Source: Candidatus Woesearchaeota archaeon | GTDB lineage: Archaea > Nanobdellota > Nanobdellia > Woesearchaeales > GW2011-AR4 | DNA: 64,000 nt | NCBI GenBank assembly: GCA_016180235.1 | Contig: JACPBQ010000005.1 | Location: 1 to 64,000 of the forward strand | Reading direction: 5' to 3' | In this document: piece by piece, positions 47,373 to 57,080 of the stretch | Layout: each line of letters begins with the position of its first letter | Numbering within the stretch: the stretch's first letter is position 1 | Made by a program: the position numbers and the translations under genes | The notes under the pieces: generated by a model | What the model saw: only the letters and a program-made list of their open reading frames with translations | What the model was told of the DNA's origin: nothing | The model's database searches: none

Positions 47373-48371
47373 GTGGTGTTTTTGGCGAATAAAGAGATTT
47401 TTTTTGCACTGATAATAATTTCTGTGTTTCTTGTTAGCGCATGCGATGTATACAACACGATGTATACCAAGCAGCCTGCCATACAGGGAGATGCTGTTGA
47501 GGTTCCAGACATAAATGCCACTCTTGTGATTCCGGCTGATATGCTGGCTGAAGAAGCAGAAGAAGAGATGCCTGAAGCAGCAAATGTAATCATAATTGAT
47601 GAGAATGAACAGGTAACCCTAACGCCAAAAGCGGAAGACCCTGACAATGACGCCTTAATATTCACTTTCACAAGCCCTCTGGACAGCAATGGGCAGTGGC
47701 AGACAGCTTACGGAGATGCGGGGGAATACACAATTACAGTAACTGCAAGCGACGGCTTTTTGACTACAAGCAAGGAGGTCCTCATCATTGTAAAAAAGAA
47801 AGAGGAGGCTCCTGTGCTTGAGAGCTTCAATCCAGAAGATGCTGCTGTTGTAGTCAAGGAAACCGAGGCTGTTGATTTTGAAGTTGTTGCATCAGACCTG
47901 AACAAAGACACGCTGTCATATGAATGGAAGCTTGACGGCGTGAGCGTAAGCGATAAAAATTCCTATACATACCAGACAACCTACGATGACTCCGGGAGCC
48001 ATACAGTGAAAGCCAAAGTTACAGACGGCATTTTTGACACGGAGAAGATATGGGCTGTTACTGTGAATAATGTAAACAGGAAGCCAGTGCTTGAAACGCT
48101 CAATAATATAAAAGCAAAAGAAACCGATAAAGTCATAATTGAGCTAAAAGCAAGCGATCCGGACGGGGATGAGTTAAGCTACAGCATAATCGATGAAAGA
48201 TTTGAGCAGGACGGAAGCACATTCATATGGGAAACAAATTATGATGATGCTGGCCAATACACATTTACTGTAAGCGCGTCTGACGGAGTGGATACAGCAA
48301 GCCAACAGGTAAACGTGGCCGTTGAGAACGTAAACAGGCCACCAGTGATACTTGATATAGTGCAGAAGTAA
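47373..48371 (+). CDS. putative lipoprotein with PKD/cadherin-like Ig repeats
   Basis: LVSACDVY lipobox-like, repeats ending in YGDAGEYTITVTASDG; GTG start. Confidence 0.75.
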   Translation: MVFLANKEIFFALIIISVFLVSACDVYNTMYTKQPAIQGDAVEVPDINATLVIPADMLAEEAEEEMPEAANVIIIDENEQVTLTPKAEDPDNDALIFTFTSPLDSNGQWQTAYGDAGEYTITVTASDGFLTTSKEVLIIVKKKEEAPVLESFNPEDAAVVVKETEAVDFEVVASDLNKDTLSYEWKLDGVSVSDKNSYTYQTTYDDSGSHTVKAKVTDGIFDTEKIWAVTVNNVNRKPVLETLNNIKAKETDKVIIELKASDPDGDELSYSIIDERFEQDGSTFIWETNYDDAGQYTFTVSASDGVDTASQQVNVAVENVNRPPVILDIVQK

Positions 48372-48401
48372 ACTTTTCTTTTGCTGCATGAACAATGAAA
48401 A

Positions 48402-50291
48402 ATGAAAAAGCTGGCAATATTTTTAACTTTATTTTTTGTTTTAGCCTATTCTGCTGATTCTTTGAAGACATTCGAAATAAACGAGACGGATAAGATAAGC
48501 CTTGCTCCAAAAGCAGATGATCCCGATGCGGACAGGCTAATCTATACATTTACCGAGCCTCTTGATGCGGATGGAGAGTGGCAGACGACCTATGGCGATG
48601 CCGGGAACTATAAGGCCATAGTAACAGTAAGCGACGGAGAAAATCAAGCCAGCGAGGATATCATCATTACAGTCAACAGGAAAGAGGAGAAGCCATCAAT
48701 AGATGATTTTGAGCCGAAAGAAAGCACTGTTGCAATAAACGAAGGGAACAGCATAAAATTCAGCATTACCGCTTCTGATTTGAATAATGATGAGCTAAGC
48801 TATGTATGGAGTATTGATGGCAAGGAAGTTTCAAATGATAGGGAAATAATGTTTGAAACGGGCTATGAGGATGCGGGAGAATACAAAATTTCTGTATCCG
48901 TAAGCGACGGAACTTCTGAAACGACAAAAAGCTGGGATGTCAGGGTAGAGGATGTTGATGTCTCTTCAATATTAAATGGAATTAATGATGTTACTATAAC
49001 AGAGACAGAGACTGCAAGCCTAAAACTTCCTGATTTCAAGGCATATGGGCTAAGATATGAAATATCCGAGCCTTTGGGAAACGATAATAGCTGGAAAACC
49101 GGCTATGATGATGCAGGGGAATATGAAGCAACTGTAAAGGCAGAAGGCAAGGGTTTTGAAGGGGAAAGGAAAATAAAAGTTACAGTCAAGAATAAAGACA
49201 GGAAGCCTGAATTCATCGGTTTAAAGGATGCAAGCGTAAATGAGAATGAGCAGCTTAACATAGCGCTTAAGGCTGATGACCCGGACAACAATAAAATAAT
49301 TTTTTCCGTAGAAAATATCCCGGAAGGGGCTGAATTAGCGGATAATGTGTTTGTCTGGAAGCCGGGTTATGATTTCGTGCGGAAGGAAAATGCCATTGAT
49401 TATGTGCTTGATAAATTCAGGCTGTTGAGCAGAAGCATAGATGTAAAGTTCATAGCGCAGAGCGGCAGCCTAAAGGACGAGAAAAATGTAAAGATTACGA
49501 TTAAAGATGTAAACAGGCCTTTCGCTTTAGAGCCGATAGGGGATATTGAGGTAAATGAAGGCCAGGAAATTGCTATCGAGCCAAAGTATAACGATCCCGA
49601 CAATGATAAAGTATCTTTTTCCTATTCCGGTTTCATGAACAGCAACAAAAAAATGACAGGCTTTAACGATGCAGGCCAGTATATTGTGAAAATTACTGCT
49701 AGCGACGGCCATTTTGAAGAAACAAGATTTTTGAATGTAAAAGTAAGGAATGTTAACAGGAAGCCTATTTTTGATATGAAAGACAGATTTGATGCAGTTG
49801 AAGGGGAGGAATTGATGATAGAGCTGCATGCTTCTGATCCTGACAATGATGCTGTAAGGTACTCTGCTGCCAGTTTGCCAAGGGGCGCAAGCTTAAGGAA
49901 TAATTTGTTTACATGGGAGCCGGATTTTGACATCGTGAACGGGACTGAGAAGCAGTTTGGAATTGAGTTTATAGCAGGAGATGACAAGAATGAAAGCGCT
50001 GCCAAGAAAATAATAATAACAGTCCTGAATAAAAACAAGGCTCCTGAGATAACAGGTGCGAGCGATAATCTTATTGTAAATAAAAATGAGCCGACTTTAT
50101 TTGAAGTTATTGCGGAAGACATAGACGGGGATGAATTAACCTACAGTTGGGATTTTGGCTTCCTGGATAAGTTTGATGGAACTAATACGCACCAAAGGAT
50201 ATTCACCGCTGCCGGAAGCAAGGAAGTCAAAGTGACAGTTAGCGACGGGAAGGAGAAAGCGGAGAAGGTGTGGAAGGTTGAGGTTGTTTGA
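48402..50291 (+). CDS. secreted PKD/cadherin-like multi-Ig-domain protein
   Basis: Signal peptide; multiple DDPDxDxLxYxF...YDDAGEY...SDG repeats. Confidence 0.78.
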   Translation: MKKLAIFLTLFFVLAYSADSLKTFEINETDKISLAPKADDPDADRLIYTFTEPLDADGEWQTTYGDAGNYKAIVTVSDGENQASEDIIITVNRKEEKPSIDDFEPKESTVAINEGNSIKFSITASDLNNDELSYVWSIDGKEVSNDREIMFETGYEDAGEYKISVSVSDGTSETTKSWDVRVEDVDVSSILNGINDVTITETETASLKLPDFKAYGLRYEISEPLGNDNSWKTGYDDAGEYEATVKAEGKGFEGERKIKVTVKNKDRKPEFIGLKDASVNENEQLNIALKADDPDNNKIIFSVENIPEGAELADNVFVWKPGYDFVRKENAIDYVLDKFRLLSRSIDVKFIAQSGSLKDEKNVKITIKDVNRPFALEPIGDIEVNEGQEIAIEPKYNDPDNDKVSFSYSGFMNSNKKMTGFNDAGQYIVKITASDGHFEETRFLNVKVRNVNRKPIFDMKDRFDAVEGEELMIELHASDPDNDAVRYSAASLPRGASLRNNLFTWEPDFDIVNGTEKQFGIEFIAGDDKNESAAKKIIITVLNKNKAPEITGASDNLIVNKNEPTLFEVIAEDIDGDELTYSWDFGFLDKFDGTNTHQRIFTAAGSKEVKVTVSDGKEKAEKVWKVEVV

Positions 50292-50409
50292 TTAGAGTAT
50301 TAGTAAAGTTTTAATGATTTTGCACAATTTTCTTTCTTACTAAGAGGGTACTATTATCACATCTCTTATTATAATAAAGTTTTTATAATTACTCTTTATA
50401 TCTAAAGTC

Positions 50410-51312
50410 ATGTTATCTAGTCAATCAAAGAGAACTATTTTTGTTGCAGGGGTATATGGAATTTTAGTCATACTTAGTTACTTTCTAAATAAATATGTGA
50501 CTACTTTAGTTATTATTTTAGGCTTTATTTTATTAGTAATTCCTTTTTTAAAACAAAAATATTTCAACATTACACTTTTTTATGCACTAATAATAGTTCT
50601 TATTTCTACCAATTTTTATATTTTGCAATTACAATCCGATCAAAAACAATTAGACATTTCAAACCAGACTTTAAGTCAATGTAAGGAATGTAATCGTAAA
50701 ATAATTGGGATTCAAACCTCATGCCTAGATAAAATTGAAAATATTACAAAGTCTTTTCAAAATTTTGATTGTGGTATTATTCAACAAGAAAATGAGATTT
50801 GTTACAGCAATGTTACATTAGTTAAAAGTCCCAAAGATACTGCAATTTTGATAGATGAATGTGACTTCTATTTTGTTGGTAAACCTCTTAGTATGAATAC
50901 TAGCGTAGGAACCATAGTAACTACCATTAGTCCGCGATGGAAGGACGAAAATAAACATATATTGATTAGTTTATCAGATAAAATGGTAATGTATGTTGAA
51001 AATGGCCTTTTAAAATTTAAAATAGTAGAATTAGATAATACTGAGCATATATTAATTAGTGATATACCGATTAATTGGAATAATGAAATTTGGTATGAAT
51101 TAGCATCAGAATGGAATGTAGATACTGGAGAAATTAAATTATTTTATAACGAGACATTAGTTGCTCATTCTACAATAAAAAATCTTAATATCCAAATGAA
51201 TAATCTAACATTTTATTGGGGTGTGGATAGTGAAGGAAGATATCAAGCAAATGCTGCTTTCGATTGGGTTGGATTTTCATATAAGTCTGTTGAAGAATTA
51301 ACTAAAAAATAA
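50410..51312 (+). CDS. membrane-anchored hypothetical protein
   Basis: 2-3 N-terminal TMs, beta-rich C-terminal half. Confidence 0.6.
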   Translation: MLSSQSKRTIFVAGVYGILVILSYFLNKYVTTLVIILGFILLVIPFLKQKYFNITLFYALIIVLISTNFYILQLQSDQKQLDISNQTLSQCKECNRKIIGIQTSCLDKIENITKSFQNFDCGIIQQENEICYSNVTLVKSPKDTAILIDECDFYFVGKPLSMNTSVGTIVTTISPRWKDENKHILISLSDKMVMYVENGLLKFKIVELDNTEHILISDIPINWNNEIWYELASEWNVDTGEIKLFYNETLVAHSTIKNLNIQMNNLTFYWGVDSEGRYQANAAFDWVGFSYKSVEELTKK

Positions 51313-51358
51313 AAGTAAACCAACAACTTTATAAAATTCTTGATTATCTCATATTTCA

Positions 51359-52912
51359 ATGCCAGTAAAAAAAATTACTTCTGAAACCGGAAATGCTGCT
51401 CTTGACTTGGCAATAGACACCATAAAAATTGGAAAGCAGGCTTTGGTTTTTGTAAACACAAAAAGGAGCGCAGAGAAAACGGCAGAGGACATTTCTGCAA
51501 AAATAAAAACCGATGACGAGAAATTAAGAGAATTGAGCGAAAAGGCCCTAAAGGCGCTTTCAAGGCCGACAAAGCAGTGCGAGAGGCTGGCAAGATGCGT
51601 AAAGAAAGGGATTGCATTCCATCATGCCGGCCTGGTTGCAAAACAAAGAGAGCTGATAGAAGACAACTTCAGGAACGGCTCGATAAAGATAATTTGCTCG
51701 ACTCCGACACTGGCATTCGGCCTGGATTTGCCGGCTTTCAGGGCTATAATCAAGGATTTGAAAAGATATGGCAGCCACGGCTTGACATATATTCCGGTTT
51801 TAGAATATCTGCAGATGGCAGGAAGAGCTGGAAGACCTAAGTTTGACAATGAAGGGCAGGCAATCTGCGTTGCGATATCTGAAAACGACAAGAAAAACCT
51901 GCATGAAAAATACGTGCTTGGAGAACCTGAAGAAATCTATTCCAAGCTGGCTGTCGAGCCTGTCCTGAGGACTTACTTGCTGAGCCTGATAGCTGCAAAT
52001 TTTGTCAACACCAAAAAACAGATTATTGATTTTTTCGGGAAAACATTCTGGGCATACCAGTTTGTTGATATGAGCAGATTAGAGCAGATAATAGACAGGA
52101 TGCTTGACCTGCTGGAGGAATGGGAATTCATACAGAGCCAGGGAAAGGAAGATTTTACTTCCGGAGATAAGATAAATGACGGGAAAATAAATGCTACAGC
52201 CATGGGAAAAAGGGTTGCAGAACTGTATTTGGATCCTTGGACTGCTTATTTTTTCATAACTTGCTTAAGAAATGCGTCTGACAAAAAGGTGAATGAAATC
52301 TCTTTTTTGCAGATGATAAGCCATACCCTGGAGATGATGCCTTTGCTGAGGGTTTCCATAAAGGAAGAAGAAAGGATACAGCAGGAATTGCTAAAGCTCT
52401 ATGATTATTTGCTTGAGAAAGAGCCTTCTTTGTATGAGCCGGAATATGTGGATTTTGCGAACAGCGTGAAAACAGCCCTGATGATGGACGAGTGGGTCAA
52501 TGAGAAGGATGAGGAGTATCTGCTTGAGAACTACAATGCAAGGCCCGGAGAGATAAGGGGAAAATTAGAATTGGCAGACTGGCTTTTGTACGCTTCGGAG
52601 GAGATATCAAGGATTCTGCATTATCAGCATTTAAACAAGGAAATTGTAAAGCTAAGGCTGAGACTGAGGCATGGCGTCAAGGAGGAATTATTGCCGCTGA
52701 TAAGGCTGCATGATATAGGCAGGGTAAGGGCAAGGAAACTGTTTGCAAACAGGATTAAAGATGTCAAAGATGTGAAAGACGCTGATTTGATGAAATTAAG
52801 CCAGATACTGGGAAAGCAGGTTGCCTTGAGCGTGAAGAAGCAGGTAGGGGAAGAGTTCAAAGAAGTGCCTGAGGGGAAGAGGAAAGGGCAGATGGCGTTG
52901 GGGAAGTATTGA
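51359..52912 (+). CDS. Hel308/Ski2-like helicase, C-terminal half only (RecA2, WH, ratchet, HhH)
   Basis: QALVFVNTKRSAEKTAEDI, GIAFHHAGLVAKQRELIEDNFRNGSIKIICSTPTLAFGLDLPAFRAII, QMAGRAGRP; no Walker A or DExH box in the ORF. Confidence 0.85.
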   Translation: MPVKKITSETGNAALDLAIDTIKIGKQALVFVNTKRSAEKTAEDISAKIKTDDEKLRELSEKALKALSRPTKQCERLARCVKKGIAFHHAGLVAKQRELIEDNFRNGSIKIICSTPTLAFGLDLPAFRAIIKDLKRYGSHGLTYIPVLEYLQMAGRAGRPKFDNEGQAICVAISENDKKNLHEKYVLGEPEEIYSKLAVEPVLRTYLLSLIAANFVNTKKQIIDFFGKTFWAYQFVDMSRLEQIIDRMLDLLEEWEFIQSQGKEDFTSGDKINDGKINATAMGKRVAELYLDPWTAYFFITCLRNASDKKVNEISFLQMISHTLEMMPLLRVSIKEEERIQQELLKLYDYLLEKEPSLYEPEYVDFANSVKTALMMDEWVNEKDEEYLLENYNARPGEIRGKLELADWLLYASEEISRILHYQHLNKEIVKLRLRLRHGVKEELLPLIRLHDIGRVRARKLFANRIKDVKDVKDADLMKLSQILGKQVALSVKKQVGEEFKEVPEGKRKGQMALGKY

Positions 52913-52916
52913 AATA

Positions 52917-53798
52917 TTATCTCGGATTTTTTTTCATCCAGTACATCCTTTCTTCAGCTGATTTTATTGCAGTTTTATAGGCTGATGTTCCTATAGCTGC
53001 ACCTATATCCATATGCATCTGAGGGCGTCCTGAATCTGCTCTCTTCATATTGAATAGTGCCTGAGCTTGTTTTAGCCTCTTTTCAACAATGCCAATATTA
53101 TCTTCCGTTATCCCGGGCAGCACAACAAGGAATTCATCACCGCCAAGCCTTACAACATAGTCGGTCTCCCTGACGACGTTATTTTCCAGCAAAATAGCCA
53201 CCTCCCTTAGCATTTGGTCTCCTGCAGTATGGCCTTCACTATCATTTAATTCCTTAAACTTACCCAGATCTATATACAGAAAACCTACAGAATAAGACAT
53301 TCCTTGCTTGCCCTTAATCTGGGAGGTCCCATTAAGCGATGGCATTAGTTTTTCATCAAAATATTTCCTGTTAAAAACCCTTGTTAAGCCATCAATATAT
53401 GCCTCCAATACTTTTCCAGTAACATCGTATGCATCAACCCTTATCCCGCCTTCTAGCCTAGAAAAATGCATATCAAAGTATTTTGTTTTGCCATTGTGCC
53501 CTGCTTCAACAGAGTCCATTGACGCCGAGTCAAGATTTCCTTGGAGCATCTTTTGCAGCAATGCCCATGCTTCCTCATCCTTGCCTGAAAAAGGGACACC
53601 TCTAAAAAGAGCCTTACCTATCAACTCAGCAGGCTTTGTCCTATCTCCGGAAAACCCGAAATATCTTGCCTGCAGTCCGTTAAAATACCTTATATTTAAT
53701 CCTGTATCGACTAAAACAGTTCCAAATGGAGCTGACTCTAAAACAAATCTAGCTTCCGGGCTATTCAAAATGCCTTCTAAGGTAATACCTTCTCCCAT
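52917..53798 (-). CDS. PAS-GGDEF putative diguanylate cyclase
   Basis: PAS-like N-terminus; DGLTRVFNRKYFDE, RETD-(5 aa)-GGDEF (I-site plus active site). Confidence 0.9.
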   Translation of the reverse strand: MGEGITLEGILNSPEARFVLESAPFGTVLVDTGLNIRYFNGLQARYFGFSGDRTKPAELIGKALFRGVPFSGKDEEAWALLQKMLQGNLDSASMDSVEAGHNGKTKYFDMHFSRLEGGIRVDAYDVTGKVLEAYIDGLTRVFNRKYFDEKLMPSLNGTSQIKGKQGMSYSVGFLYIDLGKFKELNDSEGHTAGDQMLREVAILLENNVVRETDYVVRLGGDEFLVVLPGITEDNIGIVEKRLKQAQALFNMKRADSGRPQMHMDIGAAIGTSAYKTAIKSAEERMYWMKKNPR

Positions 53799-53822
53799 AG
53801 ATGATATAATGGCAATTAACCT

Positions 53823-53861
53823 TTATAAATCTTTCTATTTTATACTACTTTATAGTAGTTA
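53823..53861 (-). promoter_or_regulatory. shared promoter/operator (AACTACTATAAAGTAGTATAAAATAGAAAGATTTATAAA)
   Basis: About 25 bp upstream of the GGDEF gene; perfect ACTACT-N4-AGTAGT palindrome. Confidence 0.75.
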
Positions 53862-53924
53862 TAAATTTATGGCTGTTGATTGCGCAAGAATATTTATAAA
53901 CCGGATATAATTTGCTGGATTTGC

Positions 53925-54009
53925 GCCCCTGTAGTATAGTGGATCAGAACGTGAGGTTGCGGACAATGGCAGAAACCTTGAGACCTGGGTTCGATTCCCA
54001 GCAGGGGCA
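53925..54009 (+). tRNA. tRNA-Arg(GCG) with 12-nt intron at 37/38 (53963-53974)
   Basis: GCCCCTG/CAGGGGC acceptor, CTGGG-TTCGATT-CCCAG T-arm, TGAGG/CCTTG anticodon stem after intron removal; 4-bp BHL core TTGC/GCAG. Confidence 0.82.
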
Positions 54010-54137
54010 TCATTTGATAAAGAAATTACAGGCTTATTTTCCAAAAAGCCAGAACGTGATGCCAGTCATTTCTAATGCAAATATACAGGCAGCTTAATTT
54101 TAATTCTCTTTAAGTTTTATATATACAATAAAAGAAA

Positions 54138-56330
54138 TCAGAGCCCGACCATCGCATCTGTCAGTCCTTTCCTGTTCTTGATTTCCTGGGTGACTTTTGC
54201 CTGCAATTCATATGGAATCCTTTCGAAGCTCTGGTCAACCAGGCTGGAAAAGCCGCGGCCTTCTGTTGCCGACCTTAAGTCAGAGCTCCAGCCAATCATG
54301 TTCATAACCGGCATTTTCACCTTTACAAAAGTCAGGTTTCCTTCCTGAGTAACATCAAGCAGCTGCCCTCTTAAGCTGTTGGCAAGCTTTGACAAACTTC
54401 CGGTATATTCAACCGGCGCCTCAATCAGCATTACCTGCAACGGCTCCAATAAAATCGGGCTGGCTGTCAGCATCGCTCCCCTGATGCCTGCCCTAACAGC
54501 AGGATAAACCTGTGCAGGGCCCCTATGAATAGCGTCCTCATGCAGGCTCATATCCATCAAATTCACCCTTACCCCTACGCAAGGCTCCCTGACCAACGGC
54601 CCTTTTCTCATTACCTCTTCGAACATGTCAAGAATCATCTCAAGCACTTCGCCAAGATGAACCTGGCCGCGAGTCTTATCAACAAAGATATTGCCCTTGT
54701 AAATATCCTTTATCTGGTCTGCTTCCTTTGCCACCATCCCTGTCTGGATAAAAAAATCCCTGACCTCAAGATTTTTTTTCTTTATCCTGCCTTCCGGAAC
54801 CGTGCCCTCTTTTATTAATTTATAAATCTCAGGGCTTAATGGCTCAACTGTAAAATAAAATTTATTGTGCTTATTGGGAGTCTTGCCCTCGATTTCCTGC
54901 GATGCTTTAGTCACAGATTCGCGAAAAACGACAATAGGGGGGGATGTTTTAACCTCAACATTTTTTTCTGTTATTATCCTGTTTTCAATTATTTCCAGGT
55001 GCAATTCACCCATTCCTGAAATTAAATTTTCCCCGGTTTCTTCATTGATCTCAATCGTTATGGAAGGGTCTTCTCTTCCGACTTTCCTTAAGACCTCAAT
55101 CAATTTTGGCAGGTCGCTTGGCTTTTTCGGCTCAATTGCTTTTGTAATAACAGGCTCAAAAATGTGCTTTAGCTCCTCAAAAGCATCCTCTTCGCCAATT
55201 GTCACTGTTTCTCCAGCATTGCCTATGACCCCGGAAATAGCGCAAACATTCCCGGCAGGAATGTACTCAATTATCTCCGGCTTTATGCCATTATAAATGT
55301 AAAGATTCTGGATCCTCTGCCTTTGCTTTGCATTGTTCAGGTAAACTTCAACTCCTGGCCTTAGGGTGCCGGAAAATAATCTTCCAGCGGAAATATCCTT
55401 TCCAGACCTTGGATCAACAACTATCCTTGTGATTACAAATGCAAGCTTTCCATTAGGGTTACAGGCCAGCAAGTCCTTGCCAAATTCACTTTCTTTGTCC
55501 CCATGCCAAATTTTCGGAATCCTGTATGCTTGAGAGGTGATAGGATCCGGATGGTGCTTTATGACCATATCAAGAATAACTTCATGCAATGCCGCATTTT
55601 CCCAGACCCATTCTTTCCTTTTTTCCTCTTCCATCTCATAAATATTAAGAATGTCCTTAAAAGAAATGTTTTTTTTCTGCATAAAAGCAAATGACAGCGC
55701 CCAGTTCTCCCTTGCAGAGCCGAAAGCCACAGAGCCGTCCATTATGCTTACCTTCCATGCCTCCTTAAACTGAGGCTCGGCAATATCCTCTATCAGCCTG
55801 TTGAATCCTGCAATCAGTTTTACAAACCTTTCCTGTATTTTTTCAGGAGTCAGCTTCAATTCCTTGACAAGCCTGTCAACTTTGTTTATGAAAAGCACCG
55901 GCTTAACGCGTTCCCTCAAAGCCTGCTTGACAACTGTTTCCGTCTGCGGCATTATTCCTTCAACAGCGCATATCAAAACTACAGTTCCGTCAATTGCCCT
56001 CATAGCCCTTGTTACATTGCCGCCAAAATCAACGTGGCCTGGAGTGTCAATCAGATTAATAAGATACTCATGCCCCTGATAACTATGGACCATTGAGACA
56101 TTTGCGGCATCAACAGTCATCAGCCTTTCCTGCTCATCCTTATGCTGCCATGTCGCCATTCCTTCATTCAGATTTCCGGCATGCTTTTCCGCCATATGAC
56201 CGGAAGCTGCCAGCAGATTGTCTGTAAAGGCTGTCTTCCCATGATGGATATGGGCAGAGGTGCAGATATTCCTGATAAATTTAGGGTTTTTAGTTATCCT
56301 CGCGACCTTATCAACCATCCTTTCAGCCAT
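54138..56330 (-). CDS. fusA: elongation factor 2 (aEF-2)
   Basis: AHIHHGKT, DAANVSM, DTPGHVDFGGNVTRAMRA, NKVD, IHRGPAQVYPAVR diphthamide region. Confidence 0.95.
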   Translation of the reverse strand: MAERMVDKVARITKNPKFIRNICTSAHIHHGKTAFTDNLLAASGHMAEKHAGNLNEGMATWQHKDEQERLMTVDAANVSMVHSYQGHEYLINLIDTPGHVDFGGNVTRAMRAIDGTVVLICAVEGIMPQTETVVKQALRERVKPVLFINKVDRLVKELKLTPEKIQERFVKLIAGFNRLIEDIAEPQFKEAWKVSIMDGSVAFGSARENWALSFAFMQKKNISFKDILNIYEMEEEKRKEWVWENAALHEVILDMVIKHHPDPITSQAYRIPKIWHGDKESEFGKDLLACNPNGKLAFVITRIVVDPRSGKDISAGRLFSGTLRPGVEVYLNNAKQRQRIQNLYIYNGIKPEIIEYIPAGNVCAISGVIGNAGETVTIGEEDAFEELKHIFEPVITKAIEPKKPSDLPKLIEVLRKVGREDPSITIEINEETGENLISGMGELHLEIIENRIITEKNVEVKTSPPIVVFRESVTKASQEIEGKTPNKHNKFYFTVEPLSPEIYKLIKEGTVPEGRIKKKNLEVRDFFIQTGMVAKEADQIKDIYKGNIFVDKTRGQVHLGEVLEMILDMFEEVMRKGPLVREPCVGVRVNLMDMSLHEDAIHRGPAQVYPAVRAGIRGAMLTASPILLEPLQVMLIEAPVEYTGSLSKLANSLRGQLLDVTQEGNLTFVKVKMPVMNMIGWSSDLRSATEGRGFSSLVDQSFERIPYELQAKVTQEIKNRKGLTDAMVGL

Positions 56331-56392
56331 TTTTGTTTGCTCCCCAGTTTACGGCAATAGATTTTATTTTAAAATGATTAAAAAACAAGCCC

Positions 56393-56911
56393 TTACTTTT
56401 TCTTAGACTCATCTTTCCAAAAACTCTCGGTTTTAGTGACTTTTTTGGATTCCACAGCATAAATAGCCTGGATAAGCTCATGCGGCCTAAACCATAATTT
56501 GATTTCCCTTTCAGCTTCCTTTTGATTTTCGGAAGCGTGCACAACATTCTCAAAAACACCCTTTGTGGTTATCCTGCCAAATTTTCCCCTTATACTTGAA
56601 GGGTGTGCCTGCTCGGGATTGGTTGCTCCAACGACCTCTCTTACGCTTGCTATTGCATTTTCACCATGATAAACCAAAGCTAAAATGCGCTTAACATGAA
56701 ATTCCCCCATTATGTACCTAATTAGCTCGTCAAAGAATTTTTCCTCCCTTAAATGCTGGTAGTGCTCCTCAGCCAGCTCCCTTGTTACCTGCACTATTTT
56801 TGCCCCTACAACAATCAGACCCGTACCAGAAAGCTCTGTAAGTATGTTGCCTGTAAGGGATTTAGCCAAGCCATCGGGCTTTATCAAAACCAGGGTCTGC
56901 TGGACACTCAT
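56393..56911 (-). CDS. ndk: nucleoside diphosphate kinase
   Basis: TLVLIKPDGLAKSLTGNIL, SSIRGKFG, NVVHASEN. Confidence 0.92.
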   Translation of the reverse strand: MSVQQTLVLIKPDGLAKSLTGNILTELSGTGLIVVGAKIVQVTRELAEEHYQHLREEKFFDELIRYIMGEFHVKRILALVYHGENAIASVREVVGATNPEQAHPSSIRGKFGRITTKGVFENVVHASENQKEAEREIKLWFRPHELIQAIYAVESKKVTKTESFWKDESKKK

Positions 56912-57078
56912 TTTTCATACCTTCCGCTCCACTTTGTCGTTATGGGCTTTCTTCTGAGCTTAAGCATGTTCTTCTCGCATTTTGAGGAGCAGAAGTAGAG
57001 CACTTTAGCATCCTTCTGCACATAGATTTTCCCAGTTCCTCTTGGTAAGTTAATACCGCAAAAAGTGCATTTTGCCAT
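56908..57078 (-). CDS. rpl24e: 50S ribosomal protein L24e
   Basis: MAKCTFCGINLPRGTGKIYVQKDAKVLYFCSSKCEKNMLKLRRKPITTKWSGRYEK translated by hand. Confidence 0.92.
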   Translation of the reverse strand: MAKCTFCGINLPRGTGKIYVQKDAKVLYFCSSKCEKNMLKLRRKPITTKWSGRYEK

Positions 57079-57080
57079 GT

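Noticed and set aside
47373-47700. Contig chimerism at the tRNA/PKD boundary
   Set aside because: Base composition and promoter style continue unchanged; no positive sign of misassembly
53912-54097. ORFs overlapping tRNA-Arg (both strands)
   Set aside because: Overlap a well-formed tRNA and have no recognisable product
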